A stretch of 64,000 nucleotides of DNA, from the NCBI GenBank assembly GCA_964442605.1, contig CAYTZR010000001.1, positions 44,396-108,395 of the forward strand, written 5' to 3'. This document shows, in pieces, positions 40,786-50,451 of this stretch. This stretch comes from Monoglobus sp964442605 (GTDB taxonomy: Bacteria > Bacillota > Clostridia > Monoglobales > Monoglobaceae). A model generated the notes under the pieces. The model was not told where the DNA came from. It saw only the letters and a list, made by a program, of their open reading frames with translations, and ran no database searches. The translations under genes were made by a program, and so were the position numbers. Position 1 is the first letter of the stretch; each line of letters begins with the position of its first letter.

Positions 40786-42408
40786 GTGGCTGTTAAGTAT
40801 ATTTTTGTAACCGGCGGTGTTGTTTCCGGCATAGGTAAGGGCATTACTGCCGCTTCGCTCGGACGACTGCTTAAAACAAGAGGTCTTAGGGTCACAATAC
40901 AGAAGTTTGATCCTTATATAAATATTGATCCCGGTACAATGAGCCCGTACCAGCACGGTGAGGTTTATGTGACCGACGACGGTGCCGAGACGGATTTGGA
41001 TTTGGGTCATTATGAAAGGTTCATTGACGAAAACCTTACCAAAAACAGCAACATTACAACCGGCAAGGTTTACAATTCGGTTATAACCAAGGAGAGACAG
41101 GGCGCGTACCTTGGCGGCACGGTTCAGGTTATCCCCCATATAACCGATGAGATCAAGCGCAAGATCTATGACGTTGGCAACGACGGCAACTCAGATGTGG
41201 TTATTACGGAAATCGGGGGCACGGTCGGCGATATTGAAAGCCAGCCGTTCCTTGAAGCTATAAGACAGGTTGCGGGAGACGCGGGCAGAGCGAATGTTAT
41301 GTACATTCACGTAACGCTTGTTCCTTATCTGAAAACCTCGGGAGAGCTCAAATCAAAGCCGACACAGCACAGTGTTAAGGAGCTTTTGAGTATAGGCATC
41401 CAGCCCGATATGCTTGTTTGCAGAAGCGAGGTTCCTCTTGAGGAGTCACAGAAAGACAAAATCGCGTTATTCTGTAACGTTTCAAAGGACTGTGTGTTCG
41501 AAAACCTTAATTGTGACACAATATATGATGTTCCGATTATGCTTGAAAGCCAAAATCTTTCCGGCAAGGTTTGCGAAAGACTCGGTCTTGATACCAAGGC
41601 ACCGGATTTGACCGAATGGAACGGTATTATCGAGAAGATTAGAAATCTTGATAAAAAGGTAAGAATTGCTCTGGTGGGCAAGTATGTTGCGCTGCATGAC
41701 GCGTATCTCAGTGTTGCGGAGGCTCTCCGCCACGGAGGATTTGACGTTGGAGCCGAGGTGGAAATCGACTGGGTTGACGCCGAGGAGCTCACGGACGATA
41801 ACGCGGAAGCTATGATTGGCGGCGCGGACGGTATTTTGGTTCCCGGCGGTTTTGGTGACAGAGGTATAGACGGCAAGATTTCCGCCATAAAATTTGCAAG
41901 AGAGAATAAAATTCCTTTCCTCGGAATATGTCTCGGAATGCAGCTGGCGGTTGTTGAGTACGCGAGAAACGCGGCGGGGCTTATCGGAGCGCACAGCTCG
42001 GAGCTTGACCCCGACACGCCGTATCCGGTAATCGACTTGATGCCGGAGCAGAAGGAAATTTCCGATTTGGGCGGCACCATGAGGCTGGGCGCGTATCCCT
42101 GTATGCTAACGGAGAGCGGCAGCTTTGCGAGGGAAGCCTACGGCGGAGCGGAGCAAATAAGCGAAAGACACAGACACAGATATGAGATGAATAATGAGTT
42201 CAGAGAGTATCTTGCGGACAAAGGGCTTATAATAGCGGGTACGTCACCGGATAACAGGCTGGCGGAGATAATCGAGATAGAAAATCACCCGTGGTTTGTG
42301 GGAGTGCAATTTCACCCTGAATTTAAATCAAGACCCAACAGACCGCACCCGCTGTTCAAGCAGTTTATATATAATTCGCTACTTTGTTCACAAAAAAACA
42401 CGAAATAA
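40786..42408 (+). CDS. pyrG: CTP synthase
   Basis: Makes CTP from UTP with glutamine as nitrogen donor. It has an N-terminal synthase domain (VTGGVVSGIGKGITAASLGRLL, and TEIGGTVGDIESQPF) and a C-terminal class I glutamine amidotransferase domain with Cys in FLGICLGMQLAVVEYARN and the HPEF His/Glu. The 540-residue length is typical. GTG start with AAGGGGGAA Shine-Dalgarno. Confidence 0.97.
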   Translation: MAVKYIFVTGGVVSGIGKGITAASLGRLLKTRGLRVTIQKFDPYINIDPGTMSPYQHGEVYVTDDGAETDLDLGHYERFIDENLTKNSNITTGKVYNSVITKERQGAYLGGTVQVIPHITDEIKRKIYDVGNDGNSDVVITEIGGTVGDIESQPFLEAIRQVAGDAGRANVMYIHVTLVPYLKTSGELKSKPTQHSVKELLSIGIQPDMLVCRSEVPLEESQKDKIALFCNVSKDCVFENLNCDTIYDVPIMLESQNLSGKVCERLGLDTKAPDLTEWNGIIEKIRNLDKKVRIALVGKYVALHDAYLSVAEALRHGGFDVGAEVEIDWVDAEELTDDNAEAMIGGADGILVPGGFGDRGIDGKISAIKFARENKIPFLGICLGMQLAVVEYARNAAGLIGAHSSELDPDTPYPVIDLMPEQKEISDLGGTMRLGAYPCMLTESGSFAREAYGGAEQISERHRHRYEMNNEFREYLADKGLIIAGTSPDNRLAEIIEIENHPWFVGVQFHPEFKSRPNRPHPLFKQFIYNSLLCSQKNTK

Positions 42409-42451
42409 TTTGGTTATTTTGTTACAATTGTGTGAAATGATAAAATACTTA

Positions 42452-42481
42452 TTGACAATTCGCCCTATTTGGTGTTATAAT
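42452..42481 (+). promoter_or_regulatory. Promoter of the S-layer protein gene
   Basis: TTGACA, 18 nt, TATAAT; it leaves an AT-rich leader of ~115 nt, as is common for stable S-layer mRNAs. Confidence 0.75.
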
Positions 42482-42602
42482 CTGTAGTAAGCTAAAGAAA
42501 AAGTATGATAGGATAAAATTGTTCTGTTTTCTTTTTCTTGGGTTTATATATAATTTTTTGTAAAAAAAATTAAATTTTAATATTTTAAGGAGGATTTGAG
42601 AC

Positions 42603-45566
42603 ATGAGAAATCTCAAAAAGGTGATTGCTTTAATAGCGGTATTTGCTATGATGGTAAGTACAGTTGCTTTTGCATCGGCATTTAATGATGTTGATGACAC
42701 CAGTACTTATTCGGAAGCAATTCAAACATTAAACAAGCTTGGAATTTTAACAGGCGACGATGAAGACGGTGATGGCGTTATGAGTTTCCGTCCCGAAGAT
42801 TCGATCACAAGAGCTGAGATTACAGTTATTGTTGCAAGAATCCAGGGTCAGACAGGCGCTGTTGCACAGACAAACACAATATTCACTGACGTTCCTTCTA
42901 CATACTGGGCTTCAGGCTATATCGCAAGCGCTACAGCTACCGGTGTTATCAACGGTTATGGCGATGGCACTTTCGGGCCTGATGATAACGTTCAGTATCA
43001 GGATGTAATCAAGATGCTCATGGAGACACTTGGTTATAAGCTGTTCGCGGATGACAACGGCGGATATCCTACAGGTTACCTCCTCGCTGCTTCAAGACAG
43101 GGAGTTCTTGATGGAGTTATCGGCGGTAGCGAAGGCGTAGAGGCTACAAGAGGTCAGGTTGCTCAGATGACATACAATGCAATCTCGGCTCCTTTGATGG
43201 ATAAGCTCGCTTACGGCAGCAGCGGCACCTATATCATCTATGATGGTACAAACGGTTATTCTAAGAGAACCTGCATGACCGACTACTTAGGTCTTGTTAA
43301 GTTCAGCGGTTATTTAACAGAGAATTCTGTTACAAGTCTTGACTCTTCAAAGTCAATCGACACATCTGTTAAGGAAACAGTTAGAATTACAGTTAACGAC
43401 CTTTATGATGTAGATGACAGCAACTATGCTGAAGGTTATGCTTACTATCTGTATGTTGGCGACACAGACGCTGCTTCATATCTCGGTTATAATGTAACCG
43501 CGTTTGTACAGAAGAACGGCAGCAGCTATGGCACATTGCTTTCTCTCACACCTACACAGGGTCAGAACACAGTTACAGAGTTCACACTTGATCAGTATGA
43601 CAGCTATGACGGCACATATGTTAACTACATGAAGAACGAAACCGACAGAAGCGCTACAAGACTGAAGATCCAGTCGGATGCTTATCTCGTATACAACGGT
43701 GTTGGCGGTTATGCGTTCAGCGATGTATTTGACAAGATCGTTATGGCAGACTCTACCTACAGCGGCGATGTTACACTCGTTGATAACGACGATGTTTCAG
43801 GCTATGATGTAGTATTCGTTAACGTTGCGGCTTCGGCTGTTGTTGATGAGCTTACATCAAGAGGCGTTGTAACATTTAAGAACGCTGTTGGTGATAGACT
43901 TGCTAACAACACAGTTACAAGACTCGACTTCACAGACGAGGCTTCTTACATCAACATCACAAAGGACGGTCAGCCCTATGATTACACAGCTCTTACAGAG
44001 TGGGATGTTCTTTCTATCGTAGCTAACACAGCAGGCTATTATGATGTTGAAGTACTGAGCGGTGACAGCTCAAAGATCATCGGTACAGTTTCACGTACAG
44101 CTTCTTCTGACACATCTTCAGACGGTCTTTCTTACACAATAGACGGTACTGATTATGACCTCGCAGAGGGCGCTTACCTGAACGGTTCACTGAGAGCAGG
44201 CGCTTACGGTGCGTTCTACATTGATAAGTATGGCAAGATTGCGGCTTACAACAGAGAAGGCGATACAGCAGCTACAAGCGATAACTATGCGTACATTTTG
44301 AATGTTACTCAGACAGAAGGAACATTCAATAAGACTCAGGTTTCATTGCAGCTCCTCTATAAGGACGGAACAATCCAGACTCCTTCGCTCGCTTCTACAG
44401 TAACGGTTTACAACCCGCCGAAGTCAATTTCTCCGACACTTGATGACTATGCAACATTCAAGTATGATGAAGCTACAAATCTCTCTGAAGTTATTGATGA
44501 TTTGATTGGTCAGGTTGTTACTATAAACGCTACAAACGGCGAGATTAAGACAATCACATTGCCTTATCAGACAGGTTCATCTGTTGATCCGCTCACAACT
44601 CTTGACGTAGCTAAGGCAGGAGCTTGGTCTTATGATGAGGATACACAGGTAATCACAATAGCTAACTCAAAGCAGTACATTACAGATGATACATTAGTAT
44701 TCTTTGTAGGCGGTCCTAACGACACATTTGCTCCGAATACTACACCGGGATCATCTTATGATACAGAGAACTGCAGTGTATCTTCGGGTGCGTCACTCAG
44801 CACAATGAGCGGCTCGAGCGCAGTTGCTTATACAAACTACAGCTCAACAGGCGACATCGATGTTCTGGTTCTTTATAACACAGATATTGCTGCAAGCCCG
44901 AGCTCAGGTGTTGCTTATGTAACAGCTGTCGGCAACTCTTCTGTTGACGGTACAAACGTTCTTTCGGTTTCATACTATCAGGACGGCGAGTATTACACAG
45001 CTTACACAGACAGCACAATAGTTGACGATTTGACAGTTAACACAGTTCCCGGTTCATTGTTCAAGTTCGGTAAGACAGGTGATACAATCACATCTGCTGT
45101 ATCTTACTTGACATTTAACGGAACAGTTAGAGATAAGGTATCAGCTACCAACGATGGTACACCTAATGTTGTTACACTTCGCGGTACTTCAGGTGAAGAA
45201 GATATCACATTTGGCGCTGTAATAGCTAAGTCAGGCAGCAGACTTACAATCGCGACAAGCGCACCCGGTACATTACCGAGCCTTGACGAGACAGATGTAA
45301 TTTCTCTGGCTAACTATGACGCTAACTACTATCTCTATGACACAGCAAGATCCGGCAACGGTAAGTTCCAGCTTGGTTCACTTGGTGATGTATATGTTGA
45401 CTCTATCATCGCTGACGCGAACTATGATATAACCTATGGCGGTTACTCAGTACCGGCAGGCACAGTTGCTTGGGGCATGCTCGACTATGTATTCGTAAGA
45501 ACATATGAGAGAACTGCTGATGTAGTTATCTATGCTGCATATGAGTATGACTACTCAATTAACTAA
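42603..45566 (+). CDS. S-layer homology (SLH) domain protein, probable surface-layer protein
   Basis: A 987-residue exported surface protein. The signal peptide covers ~1-26 (ending AFAS-A). Three SLH units follow: ~27-86 (FNDV ... DSITRAE), ~93-150 (FTDVPSTYWASGYI ... GYGDGTFGPDD) and a more degenerate third, ~160-205; they bind pyruvylated wall polysaccharide. The remaining ~780 residues are Thr/Ser/Asp/Tyr-rich, nearly free of Cys, with strand-rich repeats (ITV, VTLVDN), and show no domain I recognise. RBS AAGGAGG is ideal, and codon choice is narrow (ACA, GCT, GTT preferred) compared with neighbours, in keeping with very high expression. Strong terminator follows. Confidence 0.9.
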   Translation: MRNLKKVIALIAVFAMMVSTVAFASAFNDVDDTSTYSEAIQTLNKLGILTGDDEDGDGVMSFRPEDSITRAEITVIVARIQGQTGAVAQTNTIFTDVPSTYWASGYIASATATGVINGYGDGTFGPDDNVQYQDVIKMLMETLGYKLFADDNGGYPTGYLLAASRQGVLDGVIGGSEGVEATRGQVAQMTYNAISAPLMDKLAYGSSGTYIIYDGTNGYSKRTCMTDYLGLVKFSGYLTENSVTSLDSSKSIDTSVKETVRITVNDLYDVDDSNYAEGYAYYLYVGDTDAASYLGYNVTAFVQKNGSSYGTLLSLTPTQGQNTVTEFTLDQYDSYDGTYVNYMKNETDRSATRLKIQSDAYLVYNGVGGYAFSDVFDKIVMADSTYSGDVTLVDNDDVSGYDVVFVNVAASAVVDELTSRGVVTFKNAVGDRLANNTVTRLDFTDEASYINITKDGQPYDYTALTEWDVLSIVANTAGYYDVEVLSGDSSKIIGTVSRTASSDTSSDGLSYTIDGTDYDLAEGAYLNGSLRAGAYGAFYIDKYGKIAAYNREGDTAATSDNYAYILNVTQTEGTFNKTQVSLQLLYKDGTIQTPSLASTVTVYNPPKSISPTLDDYATFKYDEATNLSEVIDDLIGQVVTINATNGEIKTITLPYQTGSSVDPLTTLDVAKAGAWSYDEDTQVITIANSKQYITDDTLVFFVGGPNDTFAPNTTPGSSYDTENCSVSSGASLSTMSGSSAVAYTNYSSTGDIDVLVLYNTDIAASPSSGVAYVTAVGNSSVDGTNVLSVSYYQDGEYYTAYTDSTIVDDLTVNTVPGSLFKFGKTGDTITSAVSYLTFNGTVRDKVSATNDGTPNVVTLRGTSGEEDITFGAVIAKSGSRLTIATSAPGTLPSLDETDVISLANYDANYYLYDTARSGNGKFQLGSLGDVYVDSIIADANYDITYGGYSVPAGTVAWGMLDYVFVRTYERTADVVIYAAYEYDYSIN

Positions 45567-45600
45567 TAGTTGATTACAATAGTTAATTAACAGGTCAATT

Positions 45601-45629
45601 AAAGAGGTTCCTTCGGGGACCTCTTTTTG
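45601..45629 (+). terminator. Intrinsic terminator of the S-layer gene
   Basis: AAAGAGGTTCC/GGGACCTCTTT stem capped by a TTCG tetraloop, followed by TTTTT. Confidence 0.92.
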
Positions 45630-45652
45630 TTACTCAAAATAGCGGTCGTGTA

Positions 45653-45681
45653 TTGACAAATCGGAAAAAACTATGTAAAAT
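45653..45681 (+). promoter_or_regulatory. Promoter of the GT-C-like gene pair
   Basis: TTGACA, 17 nt, TAAAAT, about 48 nt upstream of the ATG. Confidence 0.75.
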
Positions 45682-45729
45682 AAGTATATTGATATGTTTC
45701 AATGAAAAGCGAAAGGTGATTGATAGAAA

Positions 45730-47637
45730 ATGGTTGGTATACTGCTTTATGTGATATTTTTGGCTGTAGGCTTTGTCTACGCGGATATGTATTTCAAGGA
45801 TAAGGACATATACTTCAGAGCATGGATGGGCGGTGTTTTCGGCAATGTCATTCTGATGTTCGGAATAATTATTCCGTCAGCCGTATTCGGTTTTACGGTT
45901 TTGAGCCATATTATATTGCTTATAATATCTGTTCTACCGTATGCGGTCATAAATTATCTAAAACGTGACAAAAAGCTCTATAAGGTAAATATCAAGAGCG
46001 GTGATAGGTATGTAGACCATAAGGTATTTCTTGCGCTGATTTTACCTATTTCGCTGGTTATTTGGGTTCTCCTTTTCAATCACATTCTTGTTCAGCTTTC
46101 AAACGGAGGTTATGCGTCGGGGCAGTGCACATACGGAGATTTGCAAATGCACTTGAGCTTTATTACCTCAATCGCGGAGCAAAAGGTATTTCCGCCGAAC
46201 TATAGCCTTTTGTCTGGCACAACCATGAATTATCCTTTCTTTGTCGATATGCTTTCGTCGAGCCTCTACCTTTTCGGCACGCCGCTCAGATGGGCTGTTC
46301 TGATACCAAGCTTTGTGATATCAATGCTAATTGTGCTCGGCTTTTATATCCTCGCGTATTCGCTTACCAAAAGGCAGTCAGCGGCGGTATTAGCGACAGT
46401 GCTGTTTTTCATAGGCGGCGGTTTTGGGTTCGCGTACTTTTTTGAGGGCGCGAAGGCTGACCATACCGCTTTCACAAAAATATTTACCGACTACTATCAT
46501 ACGCCCACAAATTATAACGAGAATAACATACGCTGGTCCAACCCGATATGTGATATGATAATTCCACAGCGGACAACAATGGCGGGCTGGTGTACTGTGC
46601 TTCCGGCAATTTGGCTGCTTATTGACGCGCTTAAAACAAAAAAACGATCAAGGTTTATAGTCCTCGGCGTTCTTGCCGGAACTATGCCGATGATTCACAC
46701 ACATTCATTTTTAGCATTGGGTATAATTTCCTTCGCGCTGTTTTTCTGCTATCTGTTTAAAGAGGAAAACAAAAAGGAGTACATAATTAACTGGATTATA
46801 TTCGGCGGAATAGTCGCCGTCATGGCATGCCCGCAGCTCTTTTATTGGACATTCAGACAGACAAGCGGTAACGAGTCGTTCTTAAACTATAATTTCAATT
46901 GGGTAAACACAGACGATCCATACCTCTGGTTCTATCTAAAGAATTTCGGGATTATAGCGATATTTGCTGTTCCTGCCATTTTATACACCTCTTGGGACAA
47001 CAAAAAGCTGCTCGTCGGCTGCGCGCTGATAATGGTTCTGGCTGAGTTTATACAGTTTCAGCCAAATGTATACGACAACAATAAGTTGATATTTGTCGCT
47101 TATATGATATTGGTTATGCTCGTTGCCGAATGGCTCGTTGCGGCGTGGGACGCAATGAAAGGCTTAAAGGGCAGAGCTTTTCTGGCTGTTGTTATAATAA
47201 TCGCGGGAAACCTCTCCGGTGCGCTGACAATCGGACGAGAATATGTCAGCGGCGGTCAGTATCAGACATTCTCAAAGGACGATATTGCAATGGCTGAATA
47301 CATAAAGGAAAACACAGAATCGGACGCGGTATTTTTGACCGGCAACGGACACCTAAATCCCGTTTGTACCTTGGCAGGGCGTACTATATACTGCGGTTCG
47401 TCATTATATGTGTATTTCCACGGTATGGGTAATGAATACTACACACGCACCGATAATATCAAAAAAGCGTATGCCGGAACCTATAGCGAAATGGTGAAAT
47501 TCTGTGATGAAAACAATATAGAGTATGTATATGTCGGCTCAAGTGAAATGAGCGAATTCAGTCCGAATACATCAATGCTTTCGCAGCTTGAAGAGGTTTA
47601 TACAGTCGGCAGCAATACACTCTACAAAGTAAAATAA
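45730..47637 (+). CDS. Polytopic membrane protein, GT-C glycosyltransferase-like
   Basis: A 635-residue protein with about 12-13 hydrophobic helices and a C-terminal soluble domain of ~110 residues. The loop after the third or fourth helix has acidic residues followed by His (YGDLQMHLSFI), placed as in the catalytic loop of lipid-phosphosugar-dependent GT-C enzymes, and the tail (MAEYIKENTESDAVFLT, then FCDENNIEYVYVGSSE) is typical of large membrane glycosyltransferases of this type. Substrate unknown. It is followed after 26 nt by a second GT-C-like gene. Being next to the S-layer gene, wall-polymer or S-layer glycosylation is plausible, but unproven. Confidence 0.65.
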   Translation: MVGILLYVIFLAVGFVYADMYFKDKDIYFRAWMGGVFGNVILMFGIIIPSAVFGFTVLSHIILLIISVLPYAVINYLKRDKKLYKVNIKSGDRYVDHKVFLALILPISLVIWVLLFNHILVQLSNGGYASGQCTYGDLQMHLSFITSIAEQKVFPPNYSLLSGTTMNYPFFVDMLSSSLYLFGTPLRWAVLIPSFVISMLIVLGFYILAYSLTKRQSAAVLATVLFFIGGGFGFAYFFEGAKADHTAFTKIFTDYYHTPTNYNENNIRWSNPICDMIIPQRTTMAGWCTVLPAIWLLIDALKTKKRSRFIVLGVLAGTMPMIHTHSFLALGIISFALFFCYLFKEENKKEYIINWIIFGGIVAVMACPQLFYWTFRQTSGNESFLNYNFNWVNTDDPYLWFYLKNFGIIAIFAVPAILYTSWDNKKLLVGCALIMVLAEFIQFQPNVYDNNKLIFVAYMILVMLVAEWLVAAWDAMKGLKGRAFLAVVIIIAGNLSGALTIGREYVSGGQYQTFSKDDIAMAEYIKENTESDAVFLTGNGHLNPVCTLAGRTIYCGSSLYVYFHGMGNEYYTRTDNIKKAYAGTYSEMVKFCDENNIEYVYVGSSEMSEFSPNTSMLSQLEEVYTVGSNTLYKVK

Positions 47638-47663
47638 AAGTAAAATAACGGAGGTGGATAATA

Positions 47664-48893
47664 TTGAATGGTCAGCTTAACCGTTTCAGGTCAAAAAAAG
47701 AGGAGTATCTGGGCATACTTACGGTAATTCTGTCTGTTTTTGTATGCTACTGCGTGATTTGGGCTTTCACGGATCAGAGCATTTTTGGCTCATCTCCATA
47801 CTGTTCATATGTATTGCAGGCGAGAAGATGGTTGCAGGGGCATTTGGATCTGGGTCAGGATTATCAGTATCTCGAGCTTGCTATTTATGACGGCAAGTAT
47901 TTTGTAAGCTTTCCGCCTGTGCCGTCTATGATTTTGCTCCCTTTTTGCCGGATGAAAAATGTCCCCGACAATTTAATCACAACAATCATCGGTATTATCG
48001 GTGCGGTATTTGCGTACAAAATGGTATATAATATTAATAAAAACAGTTTTGCTGCCGTATTTTTCGCGCTTCTCGCGACAATAGGCGGCAACTTCCTGCA
48101 CATCGGGTTTAACGGCGGTGTCTGGTATATTGCGCAGGTTTGCGCTTTTACTTTTACAATACTCGCGTTTTATTTTGCGCTGAATATGTCAAAAAAAAGA
48201 GGCTGGCTGCCGCTGTTCTTTTTGGCGATTGCTTTTGGTTCAAGACCGCTTCAGATTGTATATACGCCTCTAATTATATGGCTTATGTATGATTATATAC
48301 ATAAAAATGATATTTCAATTGCGGAGGGCATAAAAAAGTTTTGGTGGTGGTTTGCTCCGGCTCTTGCGTTTGGAATTGTGCTCATGATTTTAAACGCCGC
48401 GAGGTTTGGCAATCCGTTTGAGTTCGGACATAATTATCTGCCTGAGTTTTCAACTCAGAACGAAACAGGACAGTTTAACGCTGTATACTTTGCCGATAAT
48501 ATCAAGCGTATGTTTGAACTGCCGAAGTGGAATGAAAACGGAATACTTGAATTTCCGGAGTTTAACGGCTGCGCTTTTTGGCTCATCAGTCCCATTTACC
48601 TCGCGCTTGTGATATATTTTGTCAGAGACATAAAAAGAAATGTTAAGTCGCCTGTTATATGGGCTGTTATAGTACTGATTGCGGTTCACATCGCTTTAAC
48701 CTGCTTCCACAGGACTCTCGGCGGTTCCCAGTTCGGAAACAGATACACGGTAGACATGATACCGGCTGTGCTGCTTGGCATTGTGCTGATGATGAAAAAC
48801 GAGAGGTATGATATTTCAAGATATTTATCACCGCTACTTTTATGGGGATTGGGTATAAACTTAGTCGGTACTGTACTGTATTTTTTGGATTGA
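47664..48893 (+). CDS. Polytopic membrane protein, GT-C/ArnT-like glycosyltransferase candidate
   Basis: A 409-residue protein with about 10-11 membrane helices. Motifs worth noting are the extracytoplasmic loop DQSIFGSSPYCSYVLQARRW, then DYQYLELAIYDGKYFVSFPP, and a late GGSQFGNRYTVDMIP. These resemble membrane mannosyltransferase-like proteins, though I cannot name the family with certainty. TTG start supported by GGAGGTG seven nt upstream; the nearest ATG is out of frame. Cotranscribed with the preceding gene. Confidence 0.6.
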   Translation: MNGQLNRFRSKKEEYLGILTVILSVFVCYCVIWAFTDQSIFGSSPYCSYVLQARRWLQGHLDLGQDYQYLELAIYDGKYFVSFPPVPSMILLPFCRMKNVPDNLITTIIGIIGAVFAYKMVYNINKNSFAAVFFALLATIGGNFLHIGFNGGVWYIAQVCAFTFTILAFYFALNMSKKRGWLPLFFLAIAFGSRPLQIVYTPLIIWLMYDYIHKNDISIAEGIKKFWWWFAPALAFGIVLMILNAARFGNPFEFGHNYLPEFSTQNETGQFNAVYFADNIKRMFELPKWNENGILEFPEFNGCAFWLISPIYLALVIYFVRDIKRNVKSPVIWAVIVLIAVHIALTCFHRTLGGSQFGNRYTVDMIPAVLLGIVLMMKNERYDISRYLSPLLLWGLGINLVGTVLYFLD

Positions 48894-48908
48894 TATTGGA
48901 TTGATAAT

Positions 48909-48947
48909 AAAAGAAACGGAGGATTTTATTCCCCCGTTCTTTTTTTT
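48909..48947. terminator. Terminator between convergent membrane-protein genes
   Basis: AAAAGAAACGG-A-GG pairs with CC-C-CCGTTCTTTT with one mismatch and one bulge; T-runs flank it on both strands. Confidence 0.7.
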
Positions 48948-50189
48948 CTATGCGTTCTTAACAGCGTCTTTTATACGTGCGGGCGCGTTTTTTATTCCCT
49001 TTCCTATGTTCTTAAAGTACCCGATAAGCCCATATTTGCTTATAGGCATCTCAATGAGATATGTAGAAGCTGTTGAAATCAGCAGAGACAGGACAATACT
49101 CAGGAATACAAATCCGTCCATAGCGTTTCTGTCAGAGGTAACGGGATTTTGTGTTGTGTACGGAACATTTATCTTTTTCAGCCATATGTGTATGTTCTGG
49201 TGCCACAGATAGAAACTGTAGGATATGGTCGAAAGATATACAAAAAACTTGTTCCCCAAAATCCGTCTGCTCCAGAGGTCGATTGAAAACGCGGAGGCGA
49301 ATATAAATACGGCGAACAGCGCGCTTACGATATATCTGAAGAACCATCTGAAATATGTTGGACCGTCAATTCCGTTGACGGTGTTGGAACCCATCCATAC
49401 CATAAAGTAGTAAACACCAAAGATACAGGCGATTGACAGAGCAGTCATAAACCATTTGAGCCGCTTCATATCAAGCCTGTTTCTTGCGTATACGACTAAG
49501 TACGCGCAAAGCATTCCCCAGCCGAATATATCTATGTAACCGAGCGGAAAGTTTGTTATAGCGACGTCGGTTCCCAATTTAAACGCGCAGTAAAATCTTG
49601 TTCCCTGACCGATAATTGTCATTAAAATAAATGTTAGCGCCGGCTTTTTCTTAAATGCCGTCGCCACTGCCGGAAACATAACATAGAAGGCAACCTCTAT
49701 AGCCAGTGTCCATGCTGTTGATATAACGCTCCCCGCCGTCTGTGAATTGTATATATGACAGAATATGGCGTGCAGCCCAAAATGCTTAAACAGGTCGGAT
49801 GCCGAGCTTGTGTCATATGTCACATACGAAAGAGCCGGGAAAATCAACAAGAGGATAAGCATAACATAGTAGCCCGGCAGTATTCTTCTTATTCTCTTTT
49901 TATAAAATTCCTTCCAGGATGTCTGCTTCGCTTCGCCAAATATCGCTCTGGCAATCGGATAGAACAGACAAAAACCGCTCAGTACAAAAAACGCGTCTAT
50001 GGCGATATAACCGCATTGCTGAAAAATTGTCAAGTTCAGCAGGTTTTTCCCGTTCGGCAATGCTATTTTATAATAAATCCATGACTGCTGCCAGTTGTGG
50101 AACATAAATACCAGTATAAGCGAGACTGCGCGTAGTCCGTCAAGAGCGTATATATAGCCCGGAATGGAGTCCTTTCTCTTATCTGCCAA
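48948..50189 (-). CDS. Acyltransferase 3 family membrane protein (OafA/YrhL-like)
   Basis: Integral membrane O-acyltransferase, 413 residues with ~10 helices. The N-terminal signature ALDGLRAVSLILVFMFHNW holds the conserved Arg and His, and FFVLSGFCLFYPIAR is the second family motif. Such enzymes O-acetylate extracytoplasmic glycans. The acceptor here is unknown. TTG start with GGAGG eight nt before. It overlaps the 83-residue membrane protein gene upstream by 11 nt, so the two are coupled. Confidence 0.88.
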   Translation of the reverse strand: MADKRKDSIPGYIYALDGLRAVSLILVFMFHNWQQSWIYYKIALPNGKNLLNLTIFQQCGYIAIDAFFVLSGFCLFYPIARAIFGEAKQTSWKEFYKKRIRRILPGYYVMLILLLIFPALSYVTYDTSSASDLFKHFGLHAIFCHIYNSQTAGSVISTAWTLAIEVAFYVMFPAVATAFKKKPALTFILMTIIGQGTRFYCAFKLGTDVAITNFPLGYIDIFGWGMLCAYLVVYARNRLDMKRLKWFMTALSIACIFGVYYFMVWMGSNTVNGIDGPTYFRWFFRYIVSALFAVFIFASAFSIDLWSRRILGNKFFVYLSTISYSFYLWHQNIHIWLKKINVPYTTQNPVTSDRNAMDGFVFLSIVLSLLISTASTYLIEMPISKYGLIGYFKNIGKGIKNAPARIKDAVKNA

Positions 50190-50430
50190 CTTTTTTACCT
50201 CCGTTCGGTGTTTTATCGATCGTCACTTTGTAATAGATGATGCTTGCAACAATAAGCGCAATTACGACAATAAGAGATACCGCCATACCCTTAGGCATCC
50301 TTGTGTAGTTTTCTTTAAAAAATGTCCATCTTTCCGCTGCGGCATCCGGCATGACGGAATCCGCCGATACGGTAATAAGCTGTGTCACGCAGAGCATAAC
50401 GGAGATTAAAAGGGAATATAGCTTTTTCAT
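50179..50430 (-). CDS. Small single-pass membrane protein with signal peptide, unknown function
   Basis: I do not recognise this 83-residue protein. A signal peptide-like N-terminus (1-23, ending VSA-D) is followed by a short extracytoplasmic part (~24-48), one hydrophobic helix (~49-68) and a basic cytoplasmic tail ending TPNGGKKVGR. GAGGTGA precedes the ATG. Its 3' end overlaps the acyltransferase start by 11 nt, which suggests a partner or accessory subunit of that enzyme. Confidence 0.7.
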   Translation of the reverse strand: MKKLYSLLISVMLCVTQLITVSADSVMPDAAAERWTFFKENYTRMPKGMAVSLIVVIALIVASIIYYKVTIDKTPNGGKKVGR

Positions 50431-50451
50431 ATTCTCACCTCAGTCAATTTT

